From: Lepas anatifera
Lineage: Eukaryota > Arthropoda > Thecostraca > Lepadidae
DNA length: 64,000 nt
Assembly: GCA_034440635.1 (NCBI GenBank)
Contig: JAOTON010002233.1
Coordinates: 62,001-126,000 of the forward strand
Reading direction: 5' to 3'
The notes under the pieces were generated by a model. The model was not told where the DNA came from, ran no database searches, and was given only the letters and a program-made list of their open reading frames with translations. Positions within the stretch are counted from its first letter, which is position 1. The number at the start of each line of letters is the position of its first letter. A program made the position numbers and the translations under genes. Positions 54,485 through 64,000 of this stretch are shown here, piece after piece.

Positions 54485-56100
54485 TGGCCAGTCGCTCGTG
54501 TTTTTTAAGGGGTAGGGCACAGTGCCCCGGTGCCCCTCGCCCCATAGTTCCCCCGCCTATGGGTAGGCGTTTCGAAAATATTATCGAAAATTAGCGAATC
54601 GTATTGTCCAGAAGGGCGCCCATATAGTCTGATGGGCATCTGCTGCTTATCAAATGGAATGGCAGCTCCAATAAAGGTGCCAGGGAGTAGGGCGCCCCTA
54701 GGTCAGCTCCTAAAGACAATTATAAGAAGCACACGCCGCAAGGTGCATTTGGCCGCTTATCTAGGGCGGCTTTCGCACACCAGACGGGCGCCTGCAAGCA
54801 AACAAGGAATTTCCTTCGCGGACCTGGTAGGAGATAATGCCCTATTCGCCCCTCTAGGATCCGTTACTGTCTTTAGCCAAGGCATAAATCATACTCTTGA
54901 GCAGCCGTCACTTTTTTCTTTATAGATTTTGAAGCTTTCCAGCGACTCTACTATACAATTTGTAATGTACACTTGTAGTGCTACTTGGATCTTTTCACAT
55001 GTTCCAACTAATTCCAACTTTTGTAATCCTTCCCCTGTGATTTTTCTAGCTTTGAAGAGCAGTGGAAGTTCTATTGGAGGGTGCTGCCAGAACCCACGGA
55101 TTGAAGCAGGCCTCTGAAACTATGTTTTGTCAATTTCGATAGATTTCGTAGTGCTGAGCCGAGGAGTATGATCACAAGTTGATAAGACGTTTGTCTACCT
55201 CCTCGAATCCTAGATAGGTGAGATCTCGTAGATGTGGTAAAACATAGTGTATCAAATAGAATGCAGGCTGTGAAACCGGAATAACAAAATAAATCAATTT
55301 GTAGAGGAGTCGATGAGGCCCATCCGATTACAGTTTAACGAACATCTTCGTGAGGCGAAGAATAGAACTAGAAACACACCCCTAGGTGATCATTTCCTAC
55401 ATAAACACAGCATAATGCACTCAGGCTGTATCCGATCCACTTGAACTAATAGTCCTCCACCGGGCTCGTGGCCATCCGGATAGAAAGATAGCCGGCTTCA
55501 TCATCATTCAAAACCACCATCTCAGCCTTAACATACAGGGAACGTCGTGGTCTATTATGTGCGTCTTAAATGAACTATTAATTGACAGCAGAGATTTAAG
55601 AGGCGAGGGAGGGACCAGCGTGAGGGTAGGTGTTCTGGGGTAGATAAGTAATTACTGATTATATTTCTCTGCAGCCAGACGTATACTCTTTCGACGGTTA
55701 ACGTTGGGCCATAGGTACAGGCTGGAGAAAAGGGTTTATCAATGATTAACCAGATTATCTAGTCAGAAGAGATGGATTGAGTTGAAAGGCTTATTTTTGT
55801 ATCTGCATAATTATTGAAGATGCTTTTGCAGTCAAAGGTATACCTGCTCATCTGAGGCTCAACGTTAGGTTGGTTGGTGAGTTTGTGAGTTTTTACAGCC
55901 CTGCTGATAGAGCTTCCCTGTTCAGAGCGTCTACGAGAATAAAGTGCGCTTCGAAAGGCGTTAATTAAACACTTTTTGGCCTAAGGATAAGAATATGGCG
56001 TTCAACAGTCAACACCTTTTTTGGGATGAACACTTTTAATTAATCCACAGTGAAGTTGCGGGCGAGGCGTGGGCATGCAATTGAAAAGTGTTGCCACAGC
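54485..56100. other. No gene seen
   Basis: A 97-codon open frame at 54632-54925 has no motif. The remainder is AT-rich with no repeat recognised. Confidence 0.35.
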
Positions 56101-56575
56101 GGCACTGCAGCGACTGGTGAGCCGCTGGCCGAGACACCACTGCAGCGACTGGTGAGCCGCTGGACAGGACACCATTGCAGCGACACTGCAGCGACTGGTG
56201 AGCCGCTGGCCGAGACGCCACTGCAGCGACACTGCAGCGACTGGTGAGCCGTTGGCCGGGACACCACTGCAGCGACTGGTGAGCCGTTGGCCGGGACACC
56301 ACTGCAGCGACACTGCAGCGACTGGTGAGCCGTTGGCCGGGACACCACTGCAGCGACTGGTGAGCCGCTGGCCGGGACGCCACTGCAGTGACACTGCAGC
56401 GACTGGTGAGCCGCTGGCTGGACGTATAGCCTCTGCAGCTGCAGTGCCCTAAAACTCTAATCGAGCCGCTGGCTGGGACGCCGCTGCAGCGACTGGTGAG
56501 CCGCCAGCCGGGACGCCGCTGCAGTGCTGCCGCAGTGACACTGCAGCAGCAGCGACTGGTGAGCCGCTGCAGGGA
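56101..56575. repeat. Composite minisatellite, CTGCAGCGACTGGTGAGCCG units
   Basis: Units read CACTGCAGCGACTGGTGAGC, CGCTGGCCGGGACAC. Many are preceded by an extra CACTGCAGCGA, so 35-bp and 46-bp-type units alternate. The 189-codon minus frame is a repeat artefact. Confidence 0.93.
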
Positions 56576-57806
56576 ACACCGGATGCGGCCCCACGATCCG
56601 GCCACAGCGCCCGAAATACGCGCCTAATGTCGCCTAGTTATGGTGATTTTGCGCTCTGATTTGAGCAGCAGATGTTTCACGACTGGAAAGCGGTGCTCTG
56701 TTGGTGAACAGGGTTCGACGACCCCCAAATGAAGAGCAAGACGCGGCGCTGGTGCACAATGTGAGGTAGTTCACGCATCTGTGACCACAATTGTTCCAAC
56801 ACTTGAGATTGAGGTGATAACGACAGCAGACAGCGATGCCCTGATTTGTAATAAGCGACTAGGGATTTTTAAATACGTTAATTCTACAGTTTCTGAAAAT
56901 GAAATTAATGATATCTATCTCGGATTAATTCGGACGAAGGCTGAACACCTAAGGAGCAAATCCGTAGTCCAACAAGCGCCAGAAACGGGAGTCATGTATG
57001 TATGTATGCATTTCGAGAATATATCAGAGCCATACGCATTTGCTGAAACCAGTGATACCATGCAGTAGCGCTGTAGATTATACATTGTTTTGACATGATA
57101 CCAGCGGGCTATGATGTCTATCGAGAGTGCAACGTGTGGTTGTATTTCCCATATATGGCCTATAGGCTTAACATGAGGTGACATTTTTGTAGGTCCATCT
57201 ATTCTATGCTATGACGGTTGCGGAAATTGTTTCGCCACCTGCCGAGGTGAAGCCACGCCACCCCAAGTTCTGGCCGCCGAGTCGGTAGCAAAAAGAAGTG
57301 ATCGAGCTGAGCTTGTGCTCTGTTCTGTCAGTCTCGTATTTTAGCGAATCGGCTATTGTGCAAAATTTAAGGCATGTTAAAGGTGATACCCCTCACATGG
57401 TTTGCAGAAATATAATTCAATATAAACAAATGTCGTTATAGTGCCCATACCTGCCTTCGTCTGTCTCATAACATGCATGCTACAGATATTATCTATCAGT
57501 TTCTTTTAATGAGTGAAACAATTTTCTTCACGCACAAAAAGTAAAATCCTTTTCTCCAGCGAAAAATACGAACAAACTCGTTTAAATAATTTCTAACAAA
57601 AGCCGTCCCTGCACAATCCAAGGTAACTGACATTAATCTCGAATTTTTTCCTTACCCAAAAGCTTATGACCGTGAGCTAACTAGGGTAACTCCGTAAGCT
57701 GATCAGCTCATTGATGTAAACCTATTTCACTTTGTACGTGGAGTGGCACGGGTCTTACATAATATTCTAAAATAATTATGAACAATTAATTTAAGTCCTA
57801 ATAAGT
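56576..57806. other. No gene supported; 96-codon open frame at 56781-57068
   Basis: The frame at 56781-57068 begins with GTG and shows no domain I know. The remainder has no recognised element. Confidence 0.25.
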
Positions 57807-58269
57807 AGGGGAGAGTAGCTAAATGGACACTGGGGGCAAGATGGACACCCCCTCTATCTGATAATCTGGCAGATCGATGAGCAGAAAAAGAGTGCACTAC
57901 GCTTGCACTTGCCGCGATTAGCCCTTGGGAGTGAATTGGTGCTAATAAGCTCTGTCGCTTCTGCACAATTTTCAAAAACATAAAAACTGCAGTTCATTTC
58001 TATTTTCTCTGATTGATTTTGTAAGCCTATTACACAAATGATTTATATATTTTACACTCATATTGCAACCTTATGTTATTTATTACTTTGCATCGTTTTC
58101 AACTTTGTTGCTATGCATGGAATCAAAGCTGCACTTAAGGCATGTGCAGGCTTGTAGGGGAGCAGCTGGGTGGGGCAAGACTGTCACCCTGACCATGCGA
58201 TACAAAACACACGAAATTGCATGCTATTTAATGTAACCGTACAAAATCGTAATAAATGGCTTTCATCAT

Positions 58270-60909
58270 GCACTGTAAAAAAGTTGAGCATCCAGAAGGT
58301 GCTAATCAGACAGCAAAAAACTAACGATTTTCGCTGCTAGTTTTAAGTCAATTTTCGAGGTGCTAAATGTTTTGGTGCTAATTTATTGATTTAGCACCAC
58401 CATGCTTTTCTTTAATATGGTGCTAATATTACGAATTTAGCACCTGAAGTGCTGAAATTTTAGCAGCTCTAGGGTGCTAATCCAATTAGCAGCGAGAGGG
58501 AGCTGTAAAAAAACTTGCACCAAGCTAGCTTTTTAGCAGCCTAGAAAAGTGTAAATAGCACCCAGATTTTTAGCTTAAAAATAGCTCTTCTGAGGTGGAA
58601 AGGGCTAAATTGAACCATCTCAGTAACACCACAGCGCACCAAAAATTCCAGATATACTAAAATGAGCCTTTAAAGACCGAATCAATCCATTTTAAGCACA
58701 AAATTTATATTTCGTTGTTGTCAGCATCAGGTTAAAAATTGGCTGGCCTGCTCTTTTTTTCCCGGTGGCGACACACCTGCATTAGGTCATCCCACGGGTC
58801 AACATCTAACCCCTTTGCGAACATTAGCCCCCCCCACTTTAGCCCAGGATTGTTCTGTGTGTTTGTAAAAGCAATTGGTAAACAAAATAATAGCGTGGAT
58901 TATGCGCAGGATGAAAAGGCTGGTGGATAAAATACGGATATCATATTAAGGTACCCTAGAAAATGTACTTAAAAGGAGGAGTAGCACTGGAAAGGTTGAC
59001 ATGATGATTTTAATAAAAATGATCTTTATATGCCTCCTCAGTAACTTACGCGACAGCGAAGGCGTCAAATTCAGCGAGTCAATGCAAAATCCTCAACACA
59101 GACCCACCATGAGCAAAGCAGGAAGCTCGTGGCTCATCACAAAATATATCGTATAAATATGTTTCCAGTTCTCATAACTATTATTTGTATCTATTTTTTA
59201 CCATCACATTTAAGACTAACACTGGACCCCCTCCCCTCCCCTCCCAATCTCCCCCGTGACATGATATGTTCATTGTTAAGGAAGTGTCGCATTGCGAGAA
59301 GACCGTAAACATCCAATGGACGTGCAATACTTTAAAAATATGTGCTGTGTTTTTTAGTGTTTGTGCTTAGTCATGATCATGCCATGGGGCGAAACTGGCG
59401 TCTTTTATAGCTTTAATTCCTAAAAATTCTAACATATAATTTTCATCACAATTACCCCAGAAAAATTCAAACACTAACTCCCAGAACACCAGCCCCTTTG
59501 TCAGGCAACGTGTATCCCTAAGGCTTCAAATTGGGCTAAGTGCCAAAAAATGTGCCTAATTTTCCAACGTCAGGTATGTACATACAAGAGGGACACCTCG
59601 GAGGAATGGGTTAATGCAGAAATTTAGTAACAGTACGGCAAATAAAAATGTTCCACCCACAACGTCATAGGCACAGGTTCTGAGGGCAGGGGGCATTGGC
59701 CCCAATCTTTGAACTGGGGCGCAGTGCACCCCTTCCCAATTTTAAGCCGATTTTGGACATTTTCCGTTAACAAATTGTGATAGGTACATTGGCGTAGGAA
59801 GAGGCGGCAGGGGCCATCGCCCAATCAAATATTGGGCTAAAAATTCCTGACCTCATCTGAAATGGGAGGAGGTCGGACATTTTTATAAACAGCCGGTATA
59901 GAAAACAACGAGGATTCCAAATCCGAAAGTTTTTAGCCCTGGCATGGGAAGTTTCTTGTCAGCTTCAGGTTGAAGTTTGGCTAACCCCCCCCTCTCTCAT
60001 ATTCTGGAGGTTCCTACGCCTGTGGGTAGGTAGAATCACGTTCACCGCTACCAGCGCTGACGACTTTTGCCCTCTCGACATAAAAATATTTCTACGCCTA
60101 TGCCTAACTTTCCAGGCTCTCTGGAAATAGGTATGTACATGACCAGGAAATAGACTTTCAATAATATTATTGCAGGCGGTGGATCCCGAGGGGAAAATAA
60201 ACATTCCCTCCTAACCACTCGATTTGGTTTCTTTTTTTCTTAAATCTAAGTTTCCACAATTTTGGATCCCTTGACCTCCCCCAAACCATCCACTTACCTA
60301 TCGAGGGAGCTTAATTGGGCGATGAGAGCATTTTTCGCTGCGAGATACATTAAGGCTGTGTCATTTCAGACATCGAGGCAAAATTAATCTGTGTTCAGAT
60401 CTGCGATCAAACTCGATAAATGTATATCCAGTATGTCCACTTACCTCCAGACTTCGGTCTTCGCGGGCTTTCGCCCATGCGCGCAATGACTATTATTGAC
60501 AGACCAGCACTTGGTGAAAGAGGCGGTTGACTGACCGCGAGGACGCGGCGCGTGCACGCGCCATGGTAGATTAAGCACCAATTGGTGCTAAAAGTTCCCG
60601 CTAAAATCAATTAAGATGCTCAGACTCTAAGGCTATTCAATCCGGAAATGCAGCGCACGCGCACTCGCTTGCGCGCGTTTTTTCAGGGGAATCGGAAAGA
60701 TGCTAGAAAACATACCTTGTGGGTGACCAGGTGCTGAAAAACAGCAACACGCTAGCACATAATTATATCAGAGAAGCTAATTTGTAATAATAAAGCCGCA
60801 GATGTTATATTCAAGCACCATCTGGCTCCTTAGCTCCCATTTATGCTGCTAAGTGCATGCTATAGCACGCATTTAGCATATGGTGGTGCCAAACTTTTTT
60901 ACAATGTGT
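58270..60909. mobile_element. Putative 2.6-kb element with CACTGTAAAAAAG termini and GGTGCTAA iterons
   Basis: Left terminus CACTGTAAAAAAGTTGAGCA and right terminus GCCAAACTTTTTTACAATGTG are inverted. The left 300 bp contains many GGTGCTAAT/ATTAGCACC motifs in both orientations (near 58291, 58360, 58374, 58398, 58420, 58437, 58476). The right end has CACCAATTGGTGCTAA (60576) and further copies to 60890. Subterminal iterons of this kind are known transposase-binding arrangements in hAT elements. No transposase frame was found and the flanking 8 bp do not match, so the boundaries are provisional. Confidence 0.55.
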
Positions 60910-61039
60910 TCGTGCTATTGATTTGGGAAGTATTTGAGACTTCCCCCACACTGATGACAGGTTGATTGTTGGATTACCTGCAAAATTAATGGATTACCTA
61001 CTAAAGCTTGCATCATACACTATTACTTTACTACTACAT

Positions 61040-61605
61040 TCTGTTCGGCCCAGTCCCTTTTGCTGTTAACTGGCGTCCTGTCATTTTTCTCGTCTGCATT
61101 GGCCAGCTCCATTCACCTCTCAAACCAGGGCCTTATCCTTCCTTCTTCTGTGCTGCTTTGTCCGGCTCCATCTGATTTCCCACAAACGCCCTCCCTTCCT
61201 TTTCTTCTGCCTTTTCCGGCCCAACCTGTCTGGCCACCAGCACCAGACACTCCCAATTTCTGTCACGTCAAGCTCCATGTGATTGCCTTCCACCATGCTG
61301 TCCTCTCTTCTTGTCCGCTCTACTCGGCTCTTTGAGCTGCTCGTCAGTGCCCTGCCCTCTTGTCTTGTCCATCATTTCCGACCTCCTATGGCTGCCTGTC
61401 AGCACCATGCCTTCCTTTTCCGTTCTACCCTGTTCGGCCCTATCTGAACGCCCACTCTTGTCCGTCTTTTCCAACCCTCATCTGTACGCTCACAGCACCG
61501 TGCCCCCTATTCTCCTCTGTCCAACCACATACTATTTTTTCACCAGCACCCTGCCTTCCCTTCTAGTAGCTAATTCTATCTTAACTCGCGCCCTGTTTGG
61601 GTCGT
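61040..61605. repeat. Pyrimidine-rich degenerate tandem repeat
   Basis: The + strand is strongly C+T rich. Loosely periodic units recur with TTGTCCG(G/C)CTC..., CAGCACC(A/C/G)TGCC and CCTTCC. Periodicity is roughly 60-75 bp with many changes. The open frames reflect composition. Confidence 0.55.
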
Positions 61606-61614
61606 AAGTGATGC

Positions 61615-62075
61615 GCTTCACAGGGGGCGTATATCGCCCTCCACGTCTCTCTCAGTACCTGGATAAGCAAAAGCAGGTCAACATTGAGGTCACCAGGCGT
61701 TAAGAAGGTTTCATAAGGTCACAGGAGAGCATTACATATTGCCTCTATAGGAATTTACTCAGCAGTGCTAGAGCAAATATTTGGGCATCATCAGAGTCCT
61801 CTCATCGTGGTAAAGCGAATGATGTATTATATGAACATGATAGGTCAAATTGTAAAAATGGCATGAGCTCAAGCCAGGTCATGGTCACATGCTAACCTAG
61901 TATGACCATATTGGGAATCAATCGACTCCCAGTGAAAAGACAGCACAATCACATCCAAATAGGAGCTCTATCTCAACTCGGTGCGGAACAAAAAATCATA
62001 ACAGCCTGCCCAGGTGGCCTCAAATGACCTCTGGGAGGTCAGATGCTCAAAAACTCAACTTGAGTTTTTAGGAAT
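61615..62075. mobile_element. TTAA-family remnant rich in AGGTCA half-sites
   Basis: GGGGGCGTATATCGCCCTCC is a degenerate palindromic core. AGCAGGTCAACATTGAGGTCAC, CAGGTCATGGTCAC and GACCTCTGGGAGGTCAGATG follow, with similarity to 46810-47190 in order. No TTAA terminus was located. Confidence 0.45.
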
Positions 62076-62429
62076 ACCTGTCCATAATTGGGAATACCCG
62101 TAGACGGTTGAATAAATGAATTGAAATTGAAATTGATGGCCGAGAAAGTGCTACGTGCCAGGACAAGATAGCAAGAAGAATTTCAACTGGATAAATCCCG
62201 TATTTACCGAAAAGGGCCCTTTTTCCCACAACAGGGTGATACACAGACTCATTATTGTGTCATGGAAAGAAAATTGACCGTATTAAGTCAACGGGCAGAA
62301 AACATTTTTAGACACAAATGGCCTCAGTATATTTTCAAAGCTTAGGTCCAATGCGTGAAAGTGATCAACGATAAGGTACTGTAAGTTGTGCTGTTAAACG
62401 TCTCTTCGTTTTGCATTAAACAGAGAAAA
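62076..62429. other. No gene seen
   Basis: No supported feature. Confidence 0.35.
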
Positions 62430-63061
62430 CCAGGAGGGAAGGAATCAAATTCCTCCCGCTCAGTAAGGCGTGCGTTAATATCCATCCAGGGCCTTACGCT
62501 CCCCTTTCATGCTCCGCCCACACTGCACTTGGGGCACTTGCACTGCACTTGCAGCTTCTCTGTCATAAAATTGTTATCTTATGTACCTCATTTGAGCTTT
62601 TCGCTAGGTCTGAGTAAAAAAACCCTTACACCATGACCAGAGTCGAAACAACATCAAGGCGGAAACGCGAGGAATGCCTGATGGTGGCTGTAAATGCAGA
62701 AAAACCTCGGGAGTTTTATTTTTTATCCCAAAAAACGCAGTACAAGCCAGGCATTGTATAACGGGGATCGACAGCAACATAGAGAACGCTTCCCACCGTC
62801 CAGGTCCCACAGAGGCTTCCGTCTTAGAGCACCCCGTACACCAAACAAAAAATACGCCTTGTCGATTTAGGAAGCTTACTATGTAGATGCATATTTCAAA
62901 AGTATTGCATTTATGTAAATAAAAACTTAATGTGTGACGTAAACAAATTGCTCCTTTTAGGTACCATTTCGGTGACCTGGAAGTGCTCTTTCAATGGAAG
63001 GATGTGTTCTTTTCAGTCGAGTGCCCACCAGCCCCAATTCTCTAAAATATGCCCTGCTTGC
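62430..63061 (+). repeat. Dispersed 0.6-kb repeat, copy 2
   Basis: Collinear with 30400-30988 over its whole length (GCGTTAATATCCATCCAGGG, CCCGTACACCAAACAAA, AAAATATGCCCTGCTTG). Confidence 0.75.
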
Positions 63062-63439
63062 TGCTGCTAGAATGGTACTGCTTAAGGTAAATACTTGGAA
63101 GTGTCTCAGTACCGGATTCTTTTGCGGCAGTCCCATGACTCTTTCTTGATTTAGAGCCTTGATGTAGTCAATTTATCACGGATCAGATGGCCAACGAACC
63201 ATTTGGCGAGCAAAAATCGCAATAACCAGAAAAATAAGACATCCCGCAAGATCAGACACCGAATCTTTGAACTGACACCAAGGGCTCATCAATTAAGACA
63301 TGCCTCAGAAAAAAAAATAATAAGCGTAATAGCACTGTCACTAACCAAAAAAACGAAACAAAAAATTAGCTTACGCATATAAACGCCAGAACAGGCATAA
63401 ACACATCAACACGTCCAGAGCCTCCTGGAAAGGACTGGG
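63062..63439. other. No gene seen
   Basis: AT-rich sequence upstream of the CpG-rich leader. Confidence 0.4.
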
Positions 63440-63736
63440 CCAGTGTCGCCGCTCCACAGCTGGGCCCTGGCTGCTGGCCTCTCCTCGGTTCTCATCCAGC
63501 CGTGCTGACGACGACGTCGGCGCGGCGTGTCAAAGACCAGTTCCGCTGTCGGCGCATGCGCAATAGCGTCGCACCGCCGTGGGCGGACAAGCGACGACGG
63601 CGGCGCGGAGGTCGTCGCCAGTTGTGCGGTGGAGCTGTGGAGCGTTGGGCGCGTGGTGAGCGAACGACCAGGCGCCGGTCAGTGCACCCTGGCTGTAGAG
63701 ATAATGCCAGAGAGCGACCAGACCTAGTGTCACACC
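63440..63736 (+). promoter_or_regulatory. CpG-rich promoter/5' leader of the ovo-like gene
   Basis: Sequence rises abruptly in CpG content at about 63440 and runs into the start codon. It includes GCGCATGCGCAATAG (NRF1-like GCGCATGCGC, about 63551) and GGTCAGTGCACC (arthropod initiator-like TCAGTG at 63679). No TATA box. Short open frames through the block have no motif. An in-frame TAG (63725-63727) lies four codons before the ATG at 63737, which supports that start. Alternatively this is the end of a leader exon after splicing. Confidence 0.5.
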
Positions 63737-64000
63737 ATGCCGAAAATATTCCTACTTCGTGAGAAGCTAAGCAGCAATTTCGATACGCTGCTTGGCAATG
63801 CTAAGCCTGCAGCAGAGGAGTGCCTGTCGCGTCCGTATGACGACGATGATGACTCCGAGGATGACGACCAGGTGGACAGCTTCTTCAGCAGGTCCGAGCG
63901 CCCGCTGTTGGGGCAGACCCTGGACCTGCTGCAGCAGCAGTTGTCCAAGAAGAGGGCCGAGGTCTCTCAGGAGGACTCTCAGCCAGAGGATGGCAACAGG
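63737..64000 (+). CDS. ovo: Ovo/Shavenbaby-like zinc-finger transcription factor, N-terminal fragment
   Basis: The frame runs 88 codons from ATG at 63737 to the window edge with no stop. It begins MPKIFLLREKL, which matches the conserved start of arthropod Ovo/Shavenbaby (MPKIFLIKNRL in Drosophila) and the SNAG-type MPR/MPK N-terminus of vertebrate OVOL proteins. The start context CACACCATGC is good. An acidic stretch at residues 35-44 (DDDDDSEDDD) and a Gln/Leu-rich segment (about 60-70, LDLLQQQL) follow. The C2H2 zinc fingers that define the family lie beyond the window. In insects these proteins control epidermal differentiation (denticles) and germline expression from alternative promoters. 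The identification rests on about ten residues plus an acidic tail, so it is probable, not certain. No convincing splice donor was seen before 64000. Confidence 0.7.
   Translation, partial: MPKIFLLREKLSSNFDTLLGNAKPAAEECLSRPYDDDDDSEDDDQVDSFFSRSERPLLGQTLDLLQQQLSKKRAEVSQEDSQPEDGNR

Noticed and set aside
54632..54925. 97-codon frame
   Set aside because: No motif and nothing similar recognised.
56781..57068. 96-codon frame as a gene
   Set aside because: No ATG start, no recognised domain, no splice context; chance frame is likelier.
57806..58200. Second element of the GGGGAGAGTGGGGTAAGATG type
   Set aside because: Only a left-end-like sequence (GTAGGGGAGAGTAGCTAAAT) was found, no inverted partner.

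Overview
The window is metazoan, non-coding-rich DNA. It has no operon-like gene packing, several tRNA-derived SINEs with target-site duplications (TSDs), Penelope-like and non-LTR retroelement debris, hAT-type miniature elements, many long minisatellites and very large inverted repeats. The only host coding sequence I can support is at the right edge. At 63737 on the + strand an open frame begins MPKIFLLREKL, runs off the window, and resembles the N-terminus of arthropod Ovo/Shavenbaby zinc-finger transcription factors. I therefore infer an arthropod with a large, repeat-rich genome; I cannot name the species. The rest of the window would be the 5' flank or upstream intergenic/intronic region of that gene.

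Layout. 1-12.5 kb: a TTAA element end, a minus-strand SINE, a broken Penelope-like GIY-YIG fragment (about 3.0-3.6 kb), one complete TTAA-ended element (5049-5682), CpG-rich blocks (about 7.75-8.34 and 10.2-10.9 kb) and a second complete TTAA element (11703-12547). 12.5-17 kb: hAT-like MITEs, one with a perfect 8-bp TSD (14729-14972). 16.8-24.4 kb: two 187-bp direct repeats differing at 4 positions enclose a 7-kb block containing a giant palindrome (arms about 1.35 kb), one arm of which was later hit by a SINE. 24.6-28.9 kb: nested TTAA elements, including a second large palindrome. 29.5-32 kb: a SINE, a dead reverse-transcriptase fragment, a dispersed 0.6-kb repeat, and a hAT-like MITE inserted cleanly into a 33-bp minisatellite. 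34-43 kb: CT tract plus CpG block, TTAA element, SINEs, 50-bp tandem repeats. 44-51 kb: a 48-bp minisatellite (about 2.4 kb) and a 29-bp minisatellite (about 1.4 kb). 51-63 kb: hAT MITE, TTAA element 52398-53422, a 35-bp-type minisatellite, a 2.6-kb element full of GGTGCTAA iterons, a pyrimidine-rich degenerate repeat, and the second copy of the 0.6-kb repeat. 63.4-64 kb: CpG-rich leader and the start of the ovo-like frame.

The most distinctive structure is a family of TTAA-ended elements with modular ends. One end carries an element-specific spacer twice, separated by a conserved GCCACCTT-type linker, then an element-specific palindromic core. The other end is short, with a GGTTTTTC motif and a GC hairpin. 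The interiors are packed with AGGTCA/TGACCT half-sites. No transposase is encoded here, so these are non-autonomous. All identities were judged by eye; no alignment or database search was run.
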